A stretch of 64,000 nucleotides of DNA from Rhodococcus gordoniae. GTDB lineage: Bacteria > Actinomycetota > Actinomycetes > Mycobacteriales > Mycobacteriaceae. The DNA lies in NCBI RefSeq assembly GCF_001646655.1, contig NZ_LPZN01000065.1, positions 1-64,000 on the forward strand. The letters run 5' to 3'. Below the pieces are notes generated by a model. It was not told the origin of the DNA and did no database searches. It saw nothing but the letters and a program-made list of their open reading frames with translations. Shown in pieces: positions 26,458 through 38,067 of this stretch. Position 1 is the first letter of the stretch. Each line of letters starts with the position of its first letter. Position numbers and translations under genes: made by a program.

Positions 26458-27693
26458 CTAGCGCATGCCGAGCGCGCGGCGGATGAATCCGCGCTTGCGG
26501 GTCTTCTCGATGGTGGTGGCCAGACCCATGCGGCGACCGGTGACCGGATCGATCTCCGGCACTCCGCCGAAGCCCCGCTCGGAGGCGGTCTCCGGGGCGG
26601 CGTCGCGATCGTCCTTGAGGTACTTGTCGGGCAGCGACAGCTTGGCGATGGTGCGCCACGACTTCCAGTACTGCACCGCGAGCGGACCCGTGGTGTACGG
26701 CAGGTCGTACTTCTCGCACAGCTCGCGCACGCGCACCGCGATCTCGGCGTACCGGTTGGACGGCAGGTCGGGGTAGATGTGGTGTTCGATCTGGTAGCTC
26801 AGGTTGCCGGTCATGAAGTCCATGACCCGGCCGCCGGAGATGTTCGCGGAACCGAGCATCTGACGCAGGTACCACTGGGCGCGCGTCTCGTTCTCGATGT
26901 CCTGCTTCGTGAACTTCTCCGCACCGTCGGGGAAATGGCCACAGAAGATCACCGCGTTGGTCCAGATGTTGCGCACGAAGTTCGCCGTCGCATTGGCTTT
27001 CATCGTGGACTTCCACGACTTACCGCTCAGCGCCGGGTAGACGACGTAGTCGCGCAGGTGCTGCTTGCCGAGCTTGGCGAGCACCTCCTTGCCGCGCGCC
27101 TTGGTCAGCTCGCGGTCGTCGCGTCCCTGGACGACCTTGCCGAGCTCGAGGAGCTGGATGGCGATGCCGTACTGGAACAGCGCCGCGAGAATCGCGTTGT
27201 AGGCGACGTTGCCGAGATAGAACGGCTTCCACCGCTGGTCGCGGGTGACGCGCAGCAGGCCGTATCCCACGTCGTCGTCCATGCCGAGGATGTTGGTGTA
27301 CTTGTGGTGCAGGTAGTTGTGGGTGATCTTCCAGTGCGCCGACGGGTCGACGTTGTCCCACTCCCAGTTGGCCGAGTGCACCTCGGGGTCGTTCATCCAG
27401 TCCCACTGCCCGTGCATCACGTTGTGCCCGAGCTCCATGTTCTCGATGATCTTCGACAGGGAGAGCATGCCCGTGCCCAGCAGCCACAGCGGGCGTTTGT
27501 TCGAGCCGAGCAGCACGAGGCGCCCACCGATCTCGAGGCCACGCTGCAACCGGATCGTGTTGCGGACGTATCGAGCGTCGCGCTCACCGCGGGACTCCTC
27601 GATATCGCGCCGGATGGCGTCGAGTTCGCGGCCGATGGCCTCGACATCCGCATCCGTCAGGTGTGCGTACTCCTTGACATCCGATATCGCCAT
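26458..27693 (-). CDS. Membrane fatty-acyl desaturase, DesA3-like (copy A)
   Basis: This 411-residue di-iron desaturase resembles M. tuberculosis DesA3 (Rv3229c), which makes oleoyl from stearoyl chains. It has the three histidine boxes HNVMH (90-94), HNYLHH (125-130) and QIEHH (301-305), plus membrane segments around 60-85 and 150-185. Its electron donor is probably the flavin/2Fe-2S reductase encoded 1.4 kb upstream. It has its own promoter region: the 63-base gap to copy B contains an operator-like motif at 27712. A hairpin terminator follows. It shares most residues with copy B, so the two arose by tandem duplication. Confidence 0.93.
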   Translation of the reverse strand: MAISDVKEYAHLTDADVEAIGRELDAIRRDIEESRGERDARYVRNTIRLQRGLEIGGRLVLLGSNKRPLWLLGTGMLSLSKIIENMELGHNVMHGQWDWMNDPEVHSANWEWDNVDPSAHWKITHNYLHHKYTNILGMDDDVGYGLLRVTRDQRWKPFYLGNVAYNAILAALFQYGIAIQLLELGKVVQGRDDRELTKARGKEVLAKLGKQHLRDYVVYPALSGKSWKSTMKANATANFVRNIWTNAVIFCGHFPDGAEKFTKQDIENETRAQWYLRQMLGSANISGGRVMDFMTGNLSYQIEHHIYPDLPSNRYAEIAVRVRELCEKYDLPYTTGPLAVQYWKSWRTIAKLSLPDKYLKDDRDAAPETASERGFGGVPEIDPVTGRRMGLATTIEKTRKRGFIRRALGMR

Positions 27694-27711
27694 GGGAGCT
27701 ACTCTACCGTA

Positions 27712-27731
27712 GGTTACGGCTCCGTAGGTTA
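27712..27731 (-). promoter_or_regulatory. Operator-like motif TACG-N4-CGTA upstream of desaturase A
   Basis: GGTTACGGCTCCGTAGGTTA lies 19 bases before the desaturase start. The core TACG-GCTC-CGTA is an inverted repeat. CCGTAGGTTA also occurs twice here as a direct repeat (27707 and 27722). Two more copies of the 20-base motif stand before the reductase gene. Confidence 0.7.
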
Positions 27732-27756
27732 GCCGAAATCGGACCTGTGACGCGAA

Positions 27757-29037
27757 TCACACAGTCGCGGAACGTCGTCGACGACCCGATTCACCACGGC
27801 GACGCCGACGCTCTGCTACCGCATGCTCGGCATGGACACGGAGGGCCGTGAGCAATCCCCGGCGCCGGCCGGTGGACGCCTCGGTCGCCGGCGCCTCCGG
27901 GCGCCACCGGTCGAACTTGCGCTCGGAGGAGGTTTCCGGGGCGTCGTCGGAGGTCGCCTTCAGGAATCGGTCGGGCACCGCGAGCTTGTGGATCGTGCGC
28001 AGGGCGAGCCAGTACTGCCGGGCGAGAGAGCCGGTGGTGTACGGCAGGTCGTACTTCCCACACAGCGCCCGCACGCGCGCGGCGATCTCCGGGTAGCGGT
28101 TGCTCGGCAGATCGGGGAACAGATGATGCTCGATCTGGTAGCTGAGATTCCCGGTGAGGAAATCCATCGCGCGCCCACCCGAAATGTTTGCGCTGCCGAG
28201 CAACTGGCGCAGATACCACTCTCCGCGGGTTTCGTTCTCGTAGTGCTCCGTGGTGAATTTCTCGGCGCCGTCCGGAAAGTGGCCGCAGAAGATCACAAGA
28301 TACGCCCAGATGTTGCGGATCACGTTGGCGGCGAGGTTCGCCGACAGCGTGCTACGCCAGGCCGGGCCGGTGAGCGCCGGGAAGAACACCAGATCCTTCA
28401 CGACCTGCCGACCGGCCTTCACCGCGAATTCCTTGTCGGGCCCCGAGATCCACTGCGTGGGCGGGACGCCTTCGAGTTCCTTCTTCGCCGAGAGATCGTG
28501 CAGCGCGATCCCCCATTCGAAGGTCAGGGCGAGGATGATGTTGGCGATCGGCTGCGCGAGATTGCGCGGACGCCACTTCTCGTCGCGCGTCATCCGCAGG
28601 ATCCCGAATCCCACGTCCTCGTCCATGCCCACGATGTTCGTGTAGGTGTGGTGCGCGTAGTTGTGGGCGCGCTTCCAGTGCTCGGACGGGCCGGTCTGGT
28701 CCCACTCCCAGGACGTGGAGTGGATCTCCGGATCGTTCATCCAGTCCCACTGCCCGTGCATCACGTTGTGCCCGAGCTCCATGTTCTCGATGATCTTGGC
28801 GAGCGACAGCGCGGCGGTACCGACGATCCAGCGCGACCGGCGGCGGGAACCGAACAGCGCGCAGCGTCCGACCACCTCCAGCACACGCTGCAGACGGATG
28901 ACGGAATGGATGTAACGCGCGTCCCGTGGGCCGCGCGAATCTTCCACATCCCGCCGAATCGCGTCGAATTCGTTTGCGAGAGCAACGATATCGTCTTCGG
29001 TCAGATGCGAGAACGCGCGGATGTCGGTGATGGCCAA
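27757..29037 (-). CDS. Membrane fatty-acyl desaturase, DesA3-like (copy B)
   Basis: This 426-residue paralog of copy A keeps every histidine box at the same positions: HNVMH (90-94), HNYAHH (125-130) and QIEHH near 301. The main differences are a longer C-terminal tail rich in arginine (HAVAERRRRRGESGRR) and changes in the second membrane region, so chain-length preference may differ. It starts 30 bases after the reductase stop with GGAGG upstream and is probably cotranscribed with it. M. tuberculosis has one desaturase at this place, so the extra copy is a lineage-specific gain. Confidence 0.93.
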   Translation of the reverse strand: MAITDIRAFSHLTEDDIVALANEFDAIRRDVEDSRGPRDARYIHSVIRLQRVLEVVGRCALFGSRRRSRWIVGTAALSLAKIIENMELGHNVMHGQWDWMNDPEIHSTSWEWDQTGPSEHWKRAHNYAHHTYTNIVGMDEDVGFGILRMTRDEKWRPRNLAQPIANIILALTFEWGIALHDLSAKKELEGVPPTQWISGPDKEFAVKAGRQVVKDLVFFPALTGPAWRSTLSANLAANVIRNIWAYLVIFCGHFPDGAEKFTTEHYENETRGEWYLRQLLGSANISGGRAMDFLTGNLSYQIEHHLFPDLPSNRYPEIAARVRALCGKYDLPYTTGSLARQYWLALRTIHKLAVPDRFLKATSDDAPETSSERKFDRWRPEAPATEASTGRRRGLLTALRVHAEHAVAERRRRRGESGRRRRSATV

Positions 29038-29067
29038 GCGGGATCCTTCGGAGGTTGCTGTCGGTGT

Positions 29068-30198
29068 CTACACGTCCAGTGTGCAGTCGCCGGCCGCGGC
29101 GGCGATGCAGGTCTGGACGCGTTCGCCCTCTGCGTGTTCCTTGCCGGATCGCAGATCGACGACGTGCCCCTTCTCGAGCGGCACCACACAAGTCTGACAG
29201 ATTCCCATGCGGCACCCGAAGGGCATCAGCGCGCCGACGCTCTCACCGGCCTCGAGAATCGTCGTGGCACCGTCCACGGTGACGGTCTTACCGGACTTCG
29301 CGAACGTGATCGTTCCGCCCGACCCCGAGGTATCGGCGCGGCTGACGGCGAACCGCTCGAGATGGACCCGATCCTCGAGTCCCTCCGCGGCCCAGTGCGC
29401 GGTGATGTCGTCGAGCATCTGCTGCGGACCGCACGCCCAGGTCTGGCGCTCACGCCAGTCGGGGCACACCTCGTCGAGCTCGGACAGCGCGAACTTGCCC
29501 TTCTCGCGCGTGTGACGCACGTGCACCCGGAAGCGGTCGTGGGTGGCGTCGAAGCGTTCGAGCTCCGAGCGGAACATCACGTTCTCGGCCGTCGGCGCCG
29601 AATGGATGTGCACGACGTCGGGCAGATCGAGTTCGCGCTCGATCGCGCGCCGGTCGAGCGTGCGCAGCATCGACATGATCGGCGTGATGCCACTACCGGC
29701 CGTCAGGAACAGGATCTTCGCCGGCGGCGGATCGGGCAGGACGAAATCGCCCTTCGGGGCCGCGAGGCGCACGACGGTCCCCTCCGGGACACCGCCGACG
29801 AGGTGGCTCGACAGGAACCCCTCGGGCATCGCCTTCACGGCGATGGAGATGACCTTGTCGTCCCAGGTGGGCGAGGAGGTCAGCGAGTAGGAGCGCCAGT
29901 GCCAGCGACCTTCGATGTGCAGGCCGATCCCGATGTACTGGCCGGGGGCGTATCCGAAGTCGAAGCCCCAACCCGGACGGATGACGATCGTCGCGGAATC
30001 GGGTGTCTCCTGGCGCACCGACACGATGCGCCCGCGCAGTTCACGGGCGGACCACAGCGGGTTGACCAGATGCAGATAGTCATCGGGAAGCAGAGGGGTG
30101 GTCAGCCGGGCCACCGCGCCGCGCAGGACGTTGGAGAGCGATTTCTCTCCCGGCGCGACGTGTGCCGCAGGCTTCTCGATCCATTCCTTCAGACCCAT
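29068..30198 (-). CDS. Desaturase electron-transfer reductase (FAD/NAD plus plant-type 2Fe-2S)
   Basis: This 376-residue protein passes electrons from NADPH to the desaturase and corresponds to M. tuberculosis Rv3230c. The order is an N-terminal linker, an FAD domain with RSYSLTS (102-108), an NAD(P) domain with [11 protein letters not shown] (168-178) and [10 protein letters not shown]-terminal plant-type ferredoxin domain follows, with Cys329, Cys334, Cys337 and Cys364. The ATG at 30198 is preferred because AGGAGA lies nine bases upstream; the GTG at 30216 overlaps that site. Two operator-like motifs lie just upstream. It heads an operon with desaturase B. Confidence 0.93.
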   Translation of the reverse strand: MGLKEWIEKPAAHVAPGEKSLSNVLRGAVARLTTPLLPDDYLHLVNPLWSARELRGRIVSVRQETPDSATIVIRPGWGFDFGYAPGQYIGIGLHIEGRWHWRSYSLTSSPTWDDKVISIAVKAMPEGFLSSHLVGGVPEGTVVRLAAPKGDFVLPDPPPAKILFLTAGSGITPIMSMLRTLDRRAIERELDLPDVVHIHSAPTAENVMFRSELERFDATHDRFRVHVRHTREKGKFALSELDEVCPDWRERQTWACGPQQMLDDITAHWAAEGLEDRVHLERFAVSRADTSGSGGTITFAKSGKTVTVDGATTILEAGESVGALMPFGCRMGICQTCVVPLEKGHVVDLRSGKEHAEGERVQTCIAAAAGDCTLDV

Positions 30199-30219
30199 CC
30201 GACCGTTTCTCCTCACTCC

Positions 30220-30239
30220 GGTTACGCCTCCGTAGGTTA
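30220..30239 (-). promoter_or_regulatory. Operator-like motif upstream of the reductase, site 1
   Basis: GGTTACGCCTCCGTAGGTTA shares the TACG-N4-CGTA core and flanks with the site at 27712. It lies 22 bases before the reductase start, close enough to block transcription. Confidence 0.7.
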
Positions 30240-30244
30240 TCAGA

Positions 30245-30264
30245 GGTTACGGAAGCGTAGGTTG
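30245..30264 (-). promoter_or_regulatory. Operator-like motif upstream of the reductase, site 2
   Basis: GGTTACGGAAGCGTAGGTTG has the same core and starts 25 bases from site 1, about two and a half helical turns. Paired sites suggest cooperative binding by a dimer regulator. Confidence 0.65.
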
Positions 30265-30296
30265 CGGGCGAGACGGCCGTCACACCGAAGGCGGGG

Positions 30297-30806
30297 TCAG
30301 AGCAGGTCGAGCAGAAATGGCAATTCCTGGGTCGCGTACCAGGCCAGTTCGTGGTCCTCCGCGTCGCCGAGGACGAACTCCGCCTCCTCGTCGCCCAGTT
30401 CGGCCGCATCGACGACCTCACGCGCCCGCGCGACGTCGGTCTCCGCTTCCTGCAGGTCGATGTGCACCGAGGCCACCGCACTCATCGGGATCGGCCCGGT
30501 GAGCCGCACGACCGCATCGTCGAGATCCGGCCGCGGCTTCACCTCGTCGACATCGGCCGCGATCACCACACGGCGGGACGCGAAGGACGGATGATCACCG
30601 GGCTCCTCCGAGGCGAGCAATCGCAGCGACGCACGTGCCGCCTCCGCCATCGCGACCTCGGCGAGCTCTTCGTCGTCACCCGCCGTGTAGGCCTCCCGCA
30701 ACATGGGGGTCACCGCGAAGGCCGTCCTGCTCACCGGATCGACCTCGTCGTCGGCGACGAGTCGCTGCACCATCGCGAGCGTTGCCGGTACATAGACACG
30801 CGTCAC
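30297..30806 (-). CDS. Conserved actinobacterial protein, Rv3231c-like
   Basis: This 169-residue protein is highly acidic and has no membrane segment. It begins MTRVYVPATLAMVQRLVADDEV and has a central strand-rich part (SRRVVIAADVDEV, VVRLTGPIPMSAVASVHIDL) followed by helices (DVARAREVVDAAELGDEEAEFV) and HELAWYATQELPFLLDLL. Length, position and ends match Rv3231c of M. tuberculosis. No catalytic motif is visible. It follows the acyltransferase gene by three bases and is part of the same minus-strand unit. The function is unknown. Confidence 0.82.
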   Translation of the reverse strand: MTRVYVPATLAMVQRLVADDEVDPVSRTAFAVTPMLREAYTAGDDEELAEVAMAEAARASLRLLASEEPGDHPSFASRRVVIAADVDEVKPRPDLDDAVVRLTGPIPMSAVASVHIDLQEAETDVARAREVVDAAELGDEEAEFVLGDAEDHELAWYATQELPFLLDLL

Positions 30807-30809
30807 TTC

Positions 30810-32219
30810 TCACCTGCCGGCATCCGTCAACTCCTCGAGAGATTCCTGGATCAGCGTCGCTGCCACGTCCACATCGGGCATCGCATCACGATCCGCATTC
30901 AAACCGTAGTAGATCTTGCCGTCGTAGGACGTCAACGCGATGCTCAGGGCCTGATTCTTCAGCAACGGCGAGACCGGATAGATCTCCAGGAGACGGGCCC
31001 CGGTCAGATAGAGCGGGTGCTGGGGACCCGGGGCGTTGGTGATCATGAGGTTGAACATCCGCTGCGAGAAACCCATCGCGACCCGGGTACCCACCGCGTG
31101 CATCGTCGCCGGGGCGAAGCCGGACAACCGGACCATCGTCTGGGCCGCCACCCGCCGCCGTTGCCGCGAATAGGCCTCGCCGGCGTGCGCGATGTGCGAG
31201 AGCCGGACCACCGCGTTCGGCTCCCCCACCGGCAGGTCCAGCAGGAAGGACGACACCTCGCCCTGCGGATGGACCTGGATCGTGTCGTTGCCGGCGCCGT
31301 CGTCCGGATCCTGGGTGTACACCGACATCGGGACCATCGCCCGCACGACGGTGGCCTCGGTGACCGGTTCCCCGCGGGAGAGCAGCCAGTAGCGCAATGC
31401 CCCGGCGAGAACCGCGAGTACGACGTCGTTGATCGTGCAGCCGTAGCGCGAGTGGATCTTGCGGTACGGCGCCAGATCGGACCGCACCACGGAGAATCGG
31501 CGGCTCCTCGAGATCTGCGTGTTCAGCGGCGTCTCGGGTGCCGACTGCGCAGCCGTGCGGGCGAGGCGGCCGACGGCGTCGACGGTCTCGGTGAGGGTCG
31601 CCGTGAGGTCGCCCACGGCCGAGCGGAGGGCGGCGACCCCCTCCCCTGGGCGCGCGACGAGTTCGGCGAGCGCCCCGACGAGCAGCGCGGATTCCGACGG
31701 TTCGCGTTCGGGCATCCACAATTCCTCGGGAACCTCACGCGGCACCGGCTCCTGGTCGAAGAGCACCTGCACGATGTCGAGGGCCTCCTCACCGTCGACG
31801 AGCGCCGAATGCGACTTCGAGAACAACGCGACCCGATCGTTCGCGAGCCCCTCGACGAGGTACATCTCCCACAGCGGCCGTGTGCGGTCCAGCGGCCGCG
31901 AGACCAGGCGCGCGACGAGGTCGTGCAGCTGTTCGTCGGAGCCGGGTCTCGGCAGCGCGGAGCGCCGCACGTGATAGGTGATGTCGAAGTCGCGGTCGTC
32001 GACCCAGACGGGGCGGGACAGCCCGAATGCGACCTCCCGCACCTTCTTCCGGTAGCGGGGCACCTCGGGCAGCCGCTGCTCGACCAGCCGGAGCACGCTC
32101 TCGTAGTCGAGGCCGCCTTCGGGAGGTTCGAGGATCGCGAGCGAACCGACGTGCATCGGCGTGTTGCTCGTCTCCAAGTAGTAGTACGACGCGTCCTGCG
32201 CCGTCATCCGGCTCGTCAT
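30810..32219 (-). CDS. WS/DGAT-family O-acyltransferase with altered HHxxxDG motif
   Basis: This 469-residue protein belongs to the wax ester synthase/diacylglycerol acyltransferase family, which makes storage lipids from acyl-CoA. It has the N-terminal LETSNTPMHVGSLAIL, PLWEMYLVEGL, the C-terminal domain entry GCTINDVVLAVLAGALRYWL, and NAPGPQHPLYLTGARL. The active-site motif, normally HHxxxDG, reads HSALVDG at 137-143. The second histidine, the general base in studied enzymes, is therefore serine, and activity may be lost or changed. M. tuberculosis has Rv3233c/Rv3234c (tgs3) at this place. The ATG at 32219 overlaps the HAD gene stop as ATGA and has AGGAGG upstream. Confidence 0.88.
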   Translation of the reverse strand: MTSRMTAQDASYYYLETSNTPMHVGSLAILEPPEGGLDYESVLRLVEQRLPEVPRYRKKVREVAFGLSRPVWVDDRDFDITYHVRRSALPRPGSDEQLHDLVARLVSRPLDRTRPLWEMYLVEGLANDRVALFSKSHSALVDGEEALDIVQVLFDQEPVPREVPEELWMPEREPSESALLVGALAELVARPGEGVAALRSAVGDLTATLTETVDAVGRLARTAAQSAPETPLNTQISRSRRFSVVRSDLAPYRKIHSRYGCTINDVVLAVLAGALRYWLLSRGEPVTEATVVRAMVPMSVYTQDPDDGAGNDTIQVHPQGEVSSFLLDLPVGEPNAVVRLSHIAHAGEAYSRQRRRVAAQTMVRLSGFAPATMHAVGTRVAMGFSQRMFNLMITNAPGPQHPLYLTGARLLEIYPVSPLLKNQALSIALTSYDGKIYYGLNADRDAMPDVDVAATLIQESLEELTDAGR

Positions 32220-32707
32220 CGACCCCGCTCCCCCTCCTGACCCGAACCTGCCGAGCATCGCCACCACGGCTCGGCGCCGCCCGCAGCTCCGCCCCCGATC
32301 TCCTCGGGATCGAGATCGAAGAGTACGGCCAGTTCGCCCGGCGCGTCGTGTGAACCATCATGGTGGACGCCGACCATCCCCGCAGCGGCAGCACCTCGCA
32401 CGTTGCCGACCGCATCGTCGACGAAGACGCACTCGCCCGGCCCGAGGTCGAGCAGTCGCGCGACCAGCAGGTAGCTCTCGGGGTCGGGTTTGGCGACGCC
32501 CGCATCACCCGAGAGCACCACGCGGTCGACGAAGGCACCTTCGAGATCGCGCAGCCACTGCGCGCCGGGGCCACCGGGATCGTTGCTGAGCAGAGCGGTC
32601 CGCACGCCCCGCGCACGCAGGAACGCCACGACCGCACCGAACGCGCCGGGGTCGCTTCCCGGCCCGACCAGGACGCCACCGACATCGAGCACGAGTCCTC
32701 GCAGCAC
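32216..32707 (-). CDS. HAD-like hydrolase
   Basis: This 163-residue protein is a haloacid dehalogenase-superfamily member with LVLDVGGVLVGPGSDPG at the start, where Asp is the nucleophile. TALLSNDPGG is motif II, AKPDPESYLLVARLL holds the motif III lysine, and CVFVDDAVGNVRGAAAAGM is motif IV. The second residue of the DxD pair is glycine, as in the DxGGVL subgroup. It lacks a large cap domain. It is coupled to the acyltransferase gene by a 4-base overlap, suggesting a related role such as phosphatidate or phospho-intermediate removal; this is only inference. Confidence 0.83.
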   Translation of the reverse strand: MLRGLVLDVGGVLVGPGSDPGAFGAVVAFLRARGVRTALLSNDPGGPGAQWLRDLEGAFVDRVVLSGDAGVAKPDPESYLLVARLLDLGPGECVFVDDAVGNVRGAAAAGMVGVHHDGSHDAPGELAVLFDLDPEEIGGGAAGGAEPWWRCSAGSGQEGERGR

Positions 32708-32864
32708 GACACCACCGTATGTCCCGGGCACCCCGATCGCGTCCTATCGCGCCGGCGCCCCGCAGGTGTGGCATCATGTGCGCGGTTCGTCCTCTCCCGA
32801 ACCGATTCCTCGGCACCGGTCCACCCGTGCCGCCGATTCGCCGTCACGACTTTCGGGAGAGCTC

Positions 32865-33395
32865 ATGCCGCATCACACCGGGCGCTACGTGCGCCGCCTC
32901 ACCTGCCTCGAACCCCCCGCCGAGGAGAACTGCGGTCGCTCCCGCAGCCACGCGACCCGCCGGGCCACCCCGCACGATGGTCGCTCCGGGAGAATCCCGT
33001 TCCGGCACCAGGGAATCGGGAGTACCGGCGTGGCCGCGAACACGGACGACCGGCCCGATCTCCCCGTCGATCCGGCAGTCGGACGGGTGGCGGAGTCGGC
33101 CGTGCGCCTCGTCCTCGAGGTGGTGGACGGGCGCCGTCCTGCCGTGCAGTCGGCGACCGTCCTCGACCCACGGCTCGTCTCCACGATCGTCACGGGCCGC
33201 ACGCCACGCGCAGGTCGCAGCACCGCGGTCCTGTTGCGCACACGCGTGCGCCCCGTCGACGCGGACACCGTCGAACTGTTCGGCAGCTACGCCCGGGGGG
33301 AACGGGTGTTCGCATTCGCCGGGCGGATGGTGTGCAAGCGTCCCCGTCCACGCGCGCCGCATCGCTGGACGATCACGACCCTGTGGCTCGGGTGA
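32865..33395 (+). CDS. DUF6459/Rv3235-family protein
   Basis: This 176-residue protein is rich in arginine, alanine and proline and matches the Rv3235 family. The first 75 residues look disordered; the conserved part begins near VAESAVRLVLEVVDGRRP and continues through VELFGSYARGERVFAFAGRM to HRWTITTLWLG. This C-terminal region is typical of Rv3235-like proteins, which occur next to secA in actinobacteria. The ATG at 32865 has GGGAGA upstream. It diverges from the HAD gene and its stop codon lies in the terminator loop. The function is unknown. Confidence 0.8.
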   Translation: MPHHTGRYVRRLTCLEPPAEENCGRSRSHATRRATPHDGRSGRIPFRHQGIGSTGVAANTDDRPDLPVDPAVGRVAESAVRLVLEVVDGRRPAVQSATVLDPRLVSTIVTGRTPRAGRSTAVLLRTRVRPVDADTVELFGSYARGERVFAFAGRMVCKRPRPRAPHRWTITTLWLG

Positions 33396-33409
33396 GCCAC
33401 AGGGTCGTG
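33374..33409. terminator. Hairpin terminator between DUF6459 gene and secA
   Basis: A 16-bp perfect stem (CACGACCCTGTGGCTC with its complement) closes a 4-base loop. The left arm is the last coding bases of the DUF6459 gene, so the terminator overlaps the coding end. Confidence 0.88.
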
Positions 33410-33455
33410 AGGTGGTCCGGCGCCGGCCGCGCAGTACGCGCCCTACCGGGCGGGG

Positions 33456-36302
<2,847 letters not shown>

Positions 36303-36344
36303 TGGTGTGTTCGTCCTCAATCTCGGGTACCTGCACGGACAAGA

Positions 36345-36380
36345 AATCCGGCCGAGGCCTTGTCGGACCCCGGCCGGATT
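36345..36380 (-). terminator. Hairpin between hpf and secA
   Basis: A 10-bp perfect stem (AATCCGGCCG with its complement) and a 16-base loop lie between the hpf stop and the secA start. It may end hpf transcripts or reduce read-through into secA. Confidence 0.6.
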
Positions 36381-36444
36381 CCATGGTAGGCGCTGCGCGG
36401 GAGTGACCGCGATGGCGAGGTGCCTCAGGTCACTCCCGGCAGTG

Positions 36445-37113
36445 TCACACGAGCCTGATCAGACCGTAGTCGAAGGCGTGTCGCCGGTAGACCACGGACG
36501 GCTTGTCCGTCTCCTTGTCGTGGAACAGGTAGAAGTCGTGACCGACGAGTTCCATCTCGTAGAGGGCGTCGTCGACGGTCATCGGCGCAGCGTTGTGTTC
36601 CTTCGTCCGGACGATGCGACCGGGACCGTCCTGGGATTCCTTCTCGCTGTCGCCGAGCGACAGATCGGGCGAGATCGCGAGCTCGTCGTCACGGGCGAGA
36701 GCCGCGGTGGCTTCCGCCACGGACACGGGCGTCTTCTCACCGTAGGAGACCTTGCGGCGCTCCTTCGTCCTTCGCAGGCGCGATTCGAGCTTGCTGATCA
36801 CAGACTCGAAGGCAGCGTAGAAACTGTCGGCGCTGGCCTCGGCCCGTACGATCGGTCCCTTCCCGCGGGCAGTGATCTCGACCCGTTGGCAACTCTTCTT
36901 CTGACGCCTGTTGCGTTCGTGCTGCAACTCGACGTCGAAGAGGAAGATCGTCGGATCGAAGCGTTCGAGCCGAGCGAGTTTCTCGGAGACGTAGATCCGG
37001 AAATGATCGGGGACCTCGACGTTGCGTCCTTTCACGACAACATCGGCACGGGGGCCTTCCGTGGCGGCATCGGCCTCTGCAACGGAACCTCTGGACTTCG
37101 AAGGGGTCGTCAC
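36445..37113 (-). CDS. hpf: Ribosome hibernation promoting factor, long form
   Basis: This 222-residue protein is a long HPF, which binds the 30S decoding centre and pairs ribosomes as 100S dimers in starvation. The N-terminal YfiA domain has [29 protein letters not shown] and [20 protein letters not shown]. The C-terminal dimerisation domain ends [44 protein letters not shown]-like. The GTG at 37113 is preferred because GGGAGG lies five bases upstream. It corresponds to M. tuberculosis Rv3241c and lies before secA as there. Confidence 0.95.
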   Translation of the reverse strand: MTTPSKSRGSVAEADAATEGPRADVVVKGRNVEVPDHFRIYVSEKLARLERFDPTIFLFDVELQHERNRRQKKSCQRVEITARGKGPIVRAEASADSFYAAFESVISKLESRLRRTKERRKVSYGEKTPVSVAEATAALARDDELAISPDLSLGDSEKESQDGPGRIVRTKEHNAAPMTVDDALYEMELVGHDFYLFHDKETDKPSVVYRRHAFDYGLIRLV

Positions 37114-37347
37114 GCGTACCTCCCGAGTTACGGCCGGCGCAGCCCGCGCGCCGGCATGATGAATGAGCGCGAGAGCGCACTCGCCCGGAATCGGAAGAAC
37201 AAGCGTTTCCACCCGTCTACCTTGTTGTTTCCGGGTCTGATGGCGACGTTAGTACGTAACTCGAAGGTCTGCCACCGTTCCCACCCGATTTCACTTCGCG
37301 TCGCATTCCGGTCCTGGACGGGGCCCTGCCCGGACCCGTCGGAGTAC

Positions 37348-37992
37348 TCACGCGTGGGCGATCACGAGCACTCCCACCGGGTACAATCCTGCGCGCCGGA
37401 GAGCCCGTACCGACTCGCGGGCGGTGGTTCCGGTGGTGAGCACATCGTCGACCACGAGTACCGGGATCGTCCGCGGCAGCCCGTCGGCGCTCACCGTCAC
37501 GCGGCCGGCGAGGTTGCGTTGCCGGTCGGCCGCGGTGAGCCCCACCGAGTCGCGCACACCCGCCGCCACACCCAGGATCGGATGCACGTGGAGGTGACGG
37601 TCGTGCGCCACGGCGGCCCGGGCGGCACGCGCGACGGGATCGCCTCCGCGTGCCCGCGCGGCCCGCGCCCGGGTGGGGGCGGGCGCCACGATCAACGGCC
37701 CGCCGGGCAGCTCGCCCCATCTCCGCAGCCGCGTGATCGCGACCGCCCACGCGAGCCCGAGAGGCTCGGCGAGATCCCGCCGGGCGCGTTCCTTGGCGAC
37801 GATCACCGCGCGACGCCGGGGACCGGAGTACGGGCCCAGACTCCACACCGGGACCCCGGGCTCGACGCGGGGCGTCACCGTCCCGGGATGGTCGCCGAGT
37901 TCCCGCGCGCACTCTCGGCACCAGTTCACCCCGGGGTCGGCGCATCCCCCGCACCGGGCGGGCAGGACGAGATCGAGCAGGGCCGTCAGCAC
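37348..37992 (-). CDS. comF: ComF family phosphoribosyltransferase-like protein
   Basis: ComF proteins link to DNA uptake or recombination in competent bacteria; their role in actinobacteria is unclear. The 214-residue protein has an N-terminal zinc finger (LPARCGGCADPGVNWCREC), LIVAPAPTRARAARARGGDP, and the PRPP-binding VLVVDDVLTTGTTARESVRAL near the C-terminus. The GTG at 37992 (VLTALLDLVLPARC) is chosen because ComF proteins usually start close to the zinc finger; a GTG at 38046 would add 18 residues. It matches Rv3242c and lies 75 bases after lpqB. Confidence 0.88.
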   Translation of the reverse strand: MLTALLDLVLPARCGGCADPGVNWCRECARELGDHPGTVTPRVEPGVPVWSLGPYSGPRRRAVIVAKERARRDLAEPLGLAWAVAITRLRRWGELPGGPLIVAPAPTRARAARARGGDPVARAARAAVAHDRHLHVHPILGVAAGVRDSVGLTAADRQRNLAGRVTVSADGLPRTIPVLVVDDVLTTGTTARESVRALRRAGLYPVGVLVIAHA

Positions 37993-38067
37993 ACCGCGAG
38001 TGTGCCGGATGTCACCGACAGCCGGGGTCGACGGCAGCACCGACAACCGGTGTCACCGGCACCGCGC

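Noticed and set aside
27823-30594. 923-codon open frame on + opposite the desaturase and reductase genes
   Set aside because: The minus-strand genes have complete active-site motifs, so this is a shadow frame caused by codon bias.
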